From assembly GCA_020200195.1 (NCBI GenBank), contig JAIVJE010000348.1:1-6261 (forward strand): a stretch of 6,261 nucleotides of DNA, written 5' to 3'. Positions 4,973-6,261 of the stretch are shown here, one piece after another. The stretch comes from Acidobacteriota bacterium. GTDB lineage: Bacteria; Acidobacteriota; Vicinamibacteria; Vicinamibacterales; 2-12-FULL-66-21. The notes under the pieces were generated by a model that was not told the DNA's origin, made no database searches, and was given only the letters and a program-made list of their open reading frames with translations. The position numbers were made by a program, and so were the translations under genes. Positions within the stretch are counted from its first letter, which is position 1. The number at the start of each line of letters is the position of its first letter.

Positions 4973-6261
4973 ATGCGCCAATCTGTTCCGATCACTCTTG
5001 CGGTTTGCTTATCCATAGCGGGTCCGGCCCGCGCCTATGCGTCCAACTCAGCCGGAGATGACGACCAGGCGGGCGTCCGGCTCGTCGTGGACCGGTCGGT
5101 CCTCAACTTTGCCGTCACGAGTCTGAATCAAAAGACCCCGCCGCAGACCCTCCGGGTGACAGTCACCGGTGCACCGGCAGGGCAGCCGTGCTGGAGCGTC
5201 ACGCGGAGCAGCGACGGAGCTCAGGTTTTCAGCGGTTGCGGCAGCGGATCGTTTGAAGTCTTCCTGCAGGATCTCGACTACTCCCAGATTCAGGGAGAGC
5301 TGCTCAGCACGCTGACGATTACGTCGACTGCGGAGAATTCCCCGCAACAGGTCCAGGTGTGGTTCCGCGCGCTCGCCAGCTCGAACCGGCCCGCCGGGTT
5401 CGTCGACACGCCGGCGGAGAACGCGACGATCAGCGGCTCGGTCGGTTTCACGGGCTGGACTGTGGACGACGTGGGCGTGACGCGGGTCACCCTTTGCCGC
5501 AACGGCGTCCCTCCCGAGACCGCACCGGTGGACGCCCGCTGCGGCAACGCCGCGCAGATCTACGTGGGCGACGCCGTACTAATCGACGACGCCCGACCGG
5601 ATGTGGCGGCCGCGTTCCCGAACAGTCCGTTCCAGTATCGCGCCGGCTGGGGCTTCCTCGTTCTGACGAACATGCTGCCGAATCAGGGCAACGGCACGTT
5701 CGTCTTCTCCATGCGCGCGTTCGACGTGGAGGGCGGCTTCACGCTGCTTGGAAACCGCACCGTTGTGGTCGACAACGCCAATGCGCCCGAACCATTTGGC
5801 GCGATCGACACGCCGGGTCAGGGGGAAGTCATCGCCGGCGCCGCCTACAACAATTTTGGCTGGGCGCTCGCGAAACCTGGCAAATCGATCCCGGGCGCGT
5901 CGTCCATCAACGTGTTCGTCGACGGCGTGGATCTCGGCCATCCAAGCTACGGCTTCCACCGCGGCGACGTCGAGGCGCTGTTCCCGTGCCCCACGTATCA
6001 GAACTCGTGCGATCCGGGTCCGTTCGGCGTCAAGACGATCAACACGACCACCTATGCCAACGGTGTCCACACCATCGCGTGGGGCGTGTACGATAGCGCT
6101 GGCGTCCCGACCGGTATCGGCAGCCGGTTCTTCACCATCTTCAACACGGGGGCGGGGCAGCAGGCGCGTGCCGGCATCGACCTGGGCCGTGCAATCGGAG
6201 AGCTCGCCTCACTGAAGCCCGCTGATGACCCCGCGCGGGTGCGTCGCGGATTTGCCACAGC
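4973..6261 (+). CDS. Secreted BACON-like plus twin IDTP Ig-like module protein, cysteine-rich (3' end cut by window)
   Basis: From the ATG at 4973 the frame is open for 429 codons to the right edge, so the C-terminus is missing. Residues 1 to about 21-23 form a signal peptide ending ARA or AYA, so the product is exported. Residues about 35-134 form a BACON-like beta domain. Residues about 140-268 are module A (GFVDTPAENATISG, FTGWTVDD, DDARPDVAAAFP, AGWGF, LTNMLPNQGNG at 231-241), and about 274-391 are module B (FGAIDTPGQGE, NNFGWAL, NGVHTIAW, GIGSRFFTI). This is the same order as the C-terminal part of the TIM-barrel protein at 1391-4006, but no catalytic domain comes before it. It carries six cysteines in the mature part, as local pairs 73/89, 175/190 and 339/346; the second and third pairs sit in short inserts absent from the sister protein. 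After module B a linker (about 392-429, ending VRRGFATA) begins what may be a further C-terminal region. Role unknown; adhesion, substrate binding or surface scaffolding are possible. Confidence 0.85.
   Translation, partial: MRQSVPITLAVCLSIAGPARAYASNSAGDDDQAGVRLVVDRSVLNFAVTSLNQKTPPQTLRVTVTGAPAGQPCWSVTRSSDGAQVFSGCGSGSFEVFLQDLDYSQIQGELLSTLTITSTAENSPQQVQVWFRALASSNRPAGFVDTPAENATISGSVGFTGWTVDDVGVTRVTLCRNGVPPETAPVDARCGNAAQIYVGDAVLIDDARPDVAAAFPNSPFQYRAGWGFLVLTNMLPNQGNGTFVFSMRAFDVEGGFTLLGNRTVVVDNANAPEPFGAIDTPGQGEVIAGAAYNNFGWALAKPGKSIPGASSINVFVDGVDLGHPSYGFHRGDVEALFPCPTYQNSCDPGPFGVKTINTTTYANGVHTIAWGVYDSAGVPTGIGSRFFTIFNTGAGQQARAGIDLGRAIGELASLKPADDPARVRRGFAT

Noticed and set aside
4749..5018. An 89-codon plus-strand frame spanning the gap before the right-edge gene
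   Set aside because: It overlaps the methyltransferase end, runs through the inverted repeat and the candidate promoter, and ends inside the signal-peptide region of the next gene. No ribosome binding site or domain was seen.
5359..6096. A 245-codon plus-strand frame overlapping the right-edge gene
   Set aside because: The other frame from 4973 gives a signal peptide and clear BACON/IDTP domains. This one is an arginine-rich shadow that stands out only because the true frame has no stop inside the window.
1..6261. Defence, toxin-antitoxin, CRISPR, transposon or phage functions
   Set aside because: No nuclease, transposase, integrase, toxin or repeat-spacer pattern was found in any frame I read; all four genes are explained by exported sugar-related proteins and a methyltransferase. 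The methyltransferase lacks DNA-methylase motifs such as DPPY or NPPY.

Overview
The window is GC-rich and fully bacterial. It holds four real genes: one is cut by the left edge, one is cut by the right edge, and two are complete. Three of the four encode secreted proteins that carry C-terminal Ig-like modules opening with an 'IDTP' or 'VDTP' motif. This module style, together with BACON-like domains, high GC and PQQ sugar dehydrogenases of this type, suggests an Acidobacteriota (Vicinamibacteria-like) soil or sediment bacterium. The taxonomic guess is inference from protein style only; no marker gene is present.

Layout. On the minus strand, from 1368 to the left edge, lies a secreted PQQ-dependent glucose/sorbosone-type dehydrogenase (456 residues visible) with the start of a C-terminal IDTP module. 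Head to head with it, only 22 bases away, a plus-strand gene (1391-4006, TTG start, 871 aa) encodes a secreted protein with a glycoside-hydrolase-like TIM barrel, a BACON-like domain and two IDTP modules. After 30 bases comes a cytoplasmic CmoB/DUF1698-like SAM methyltransferase (4037-4774, GTG start). It has no Shine-Dalgarno sequence but has an extended -10 box that would give an almost leaderless mRNA. A 198-base gap (4775-4972) holds a short hairpin, a degenerate heptamer inverted repeat and a candidate promoter. It leads to a gene at 4973 that stays open to the right edge (429 codons visible). That gene encodes a secreted protein with the same BACON, module A, module B order as the hydrolase-like protein, but without the enzyme domain and with three extra cysteine pairs.

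How they may work together (inference): the dehydrogenase and the TIM-barrel protein look like exported carbohydrate-active functions, and the right-edge protein looks like a stand-alone adhesion or binding version of the same C-terminal scaffold. The methyltransferase has no obvious link to them beyond position. No RNA gene, CRISPR array, insertion sequence or phage gene was seen. I see no clear defence or mobile system; the most notable signals are the shared module architecture, the compact divergent start region, the leaderless-looking methyltransferase and the heptamer inverted repeat.
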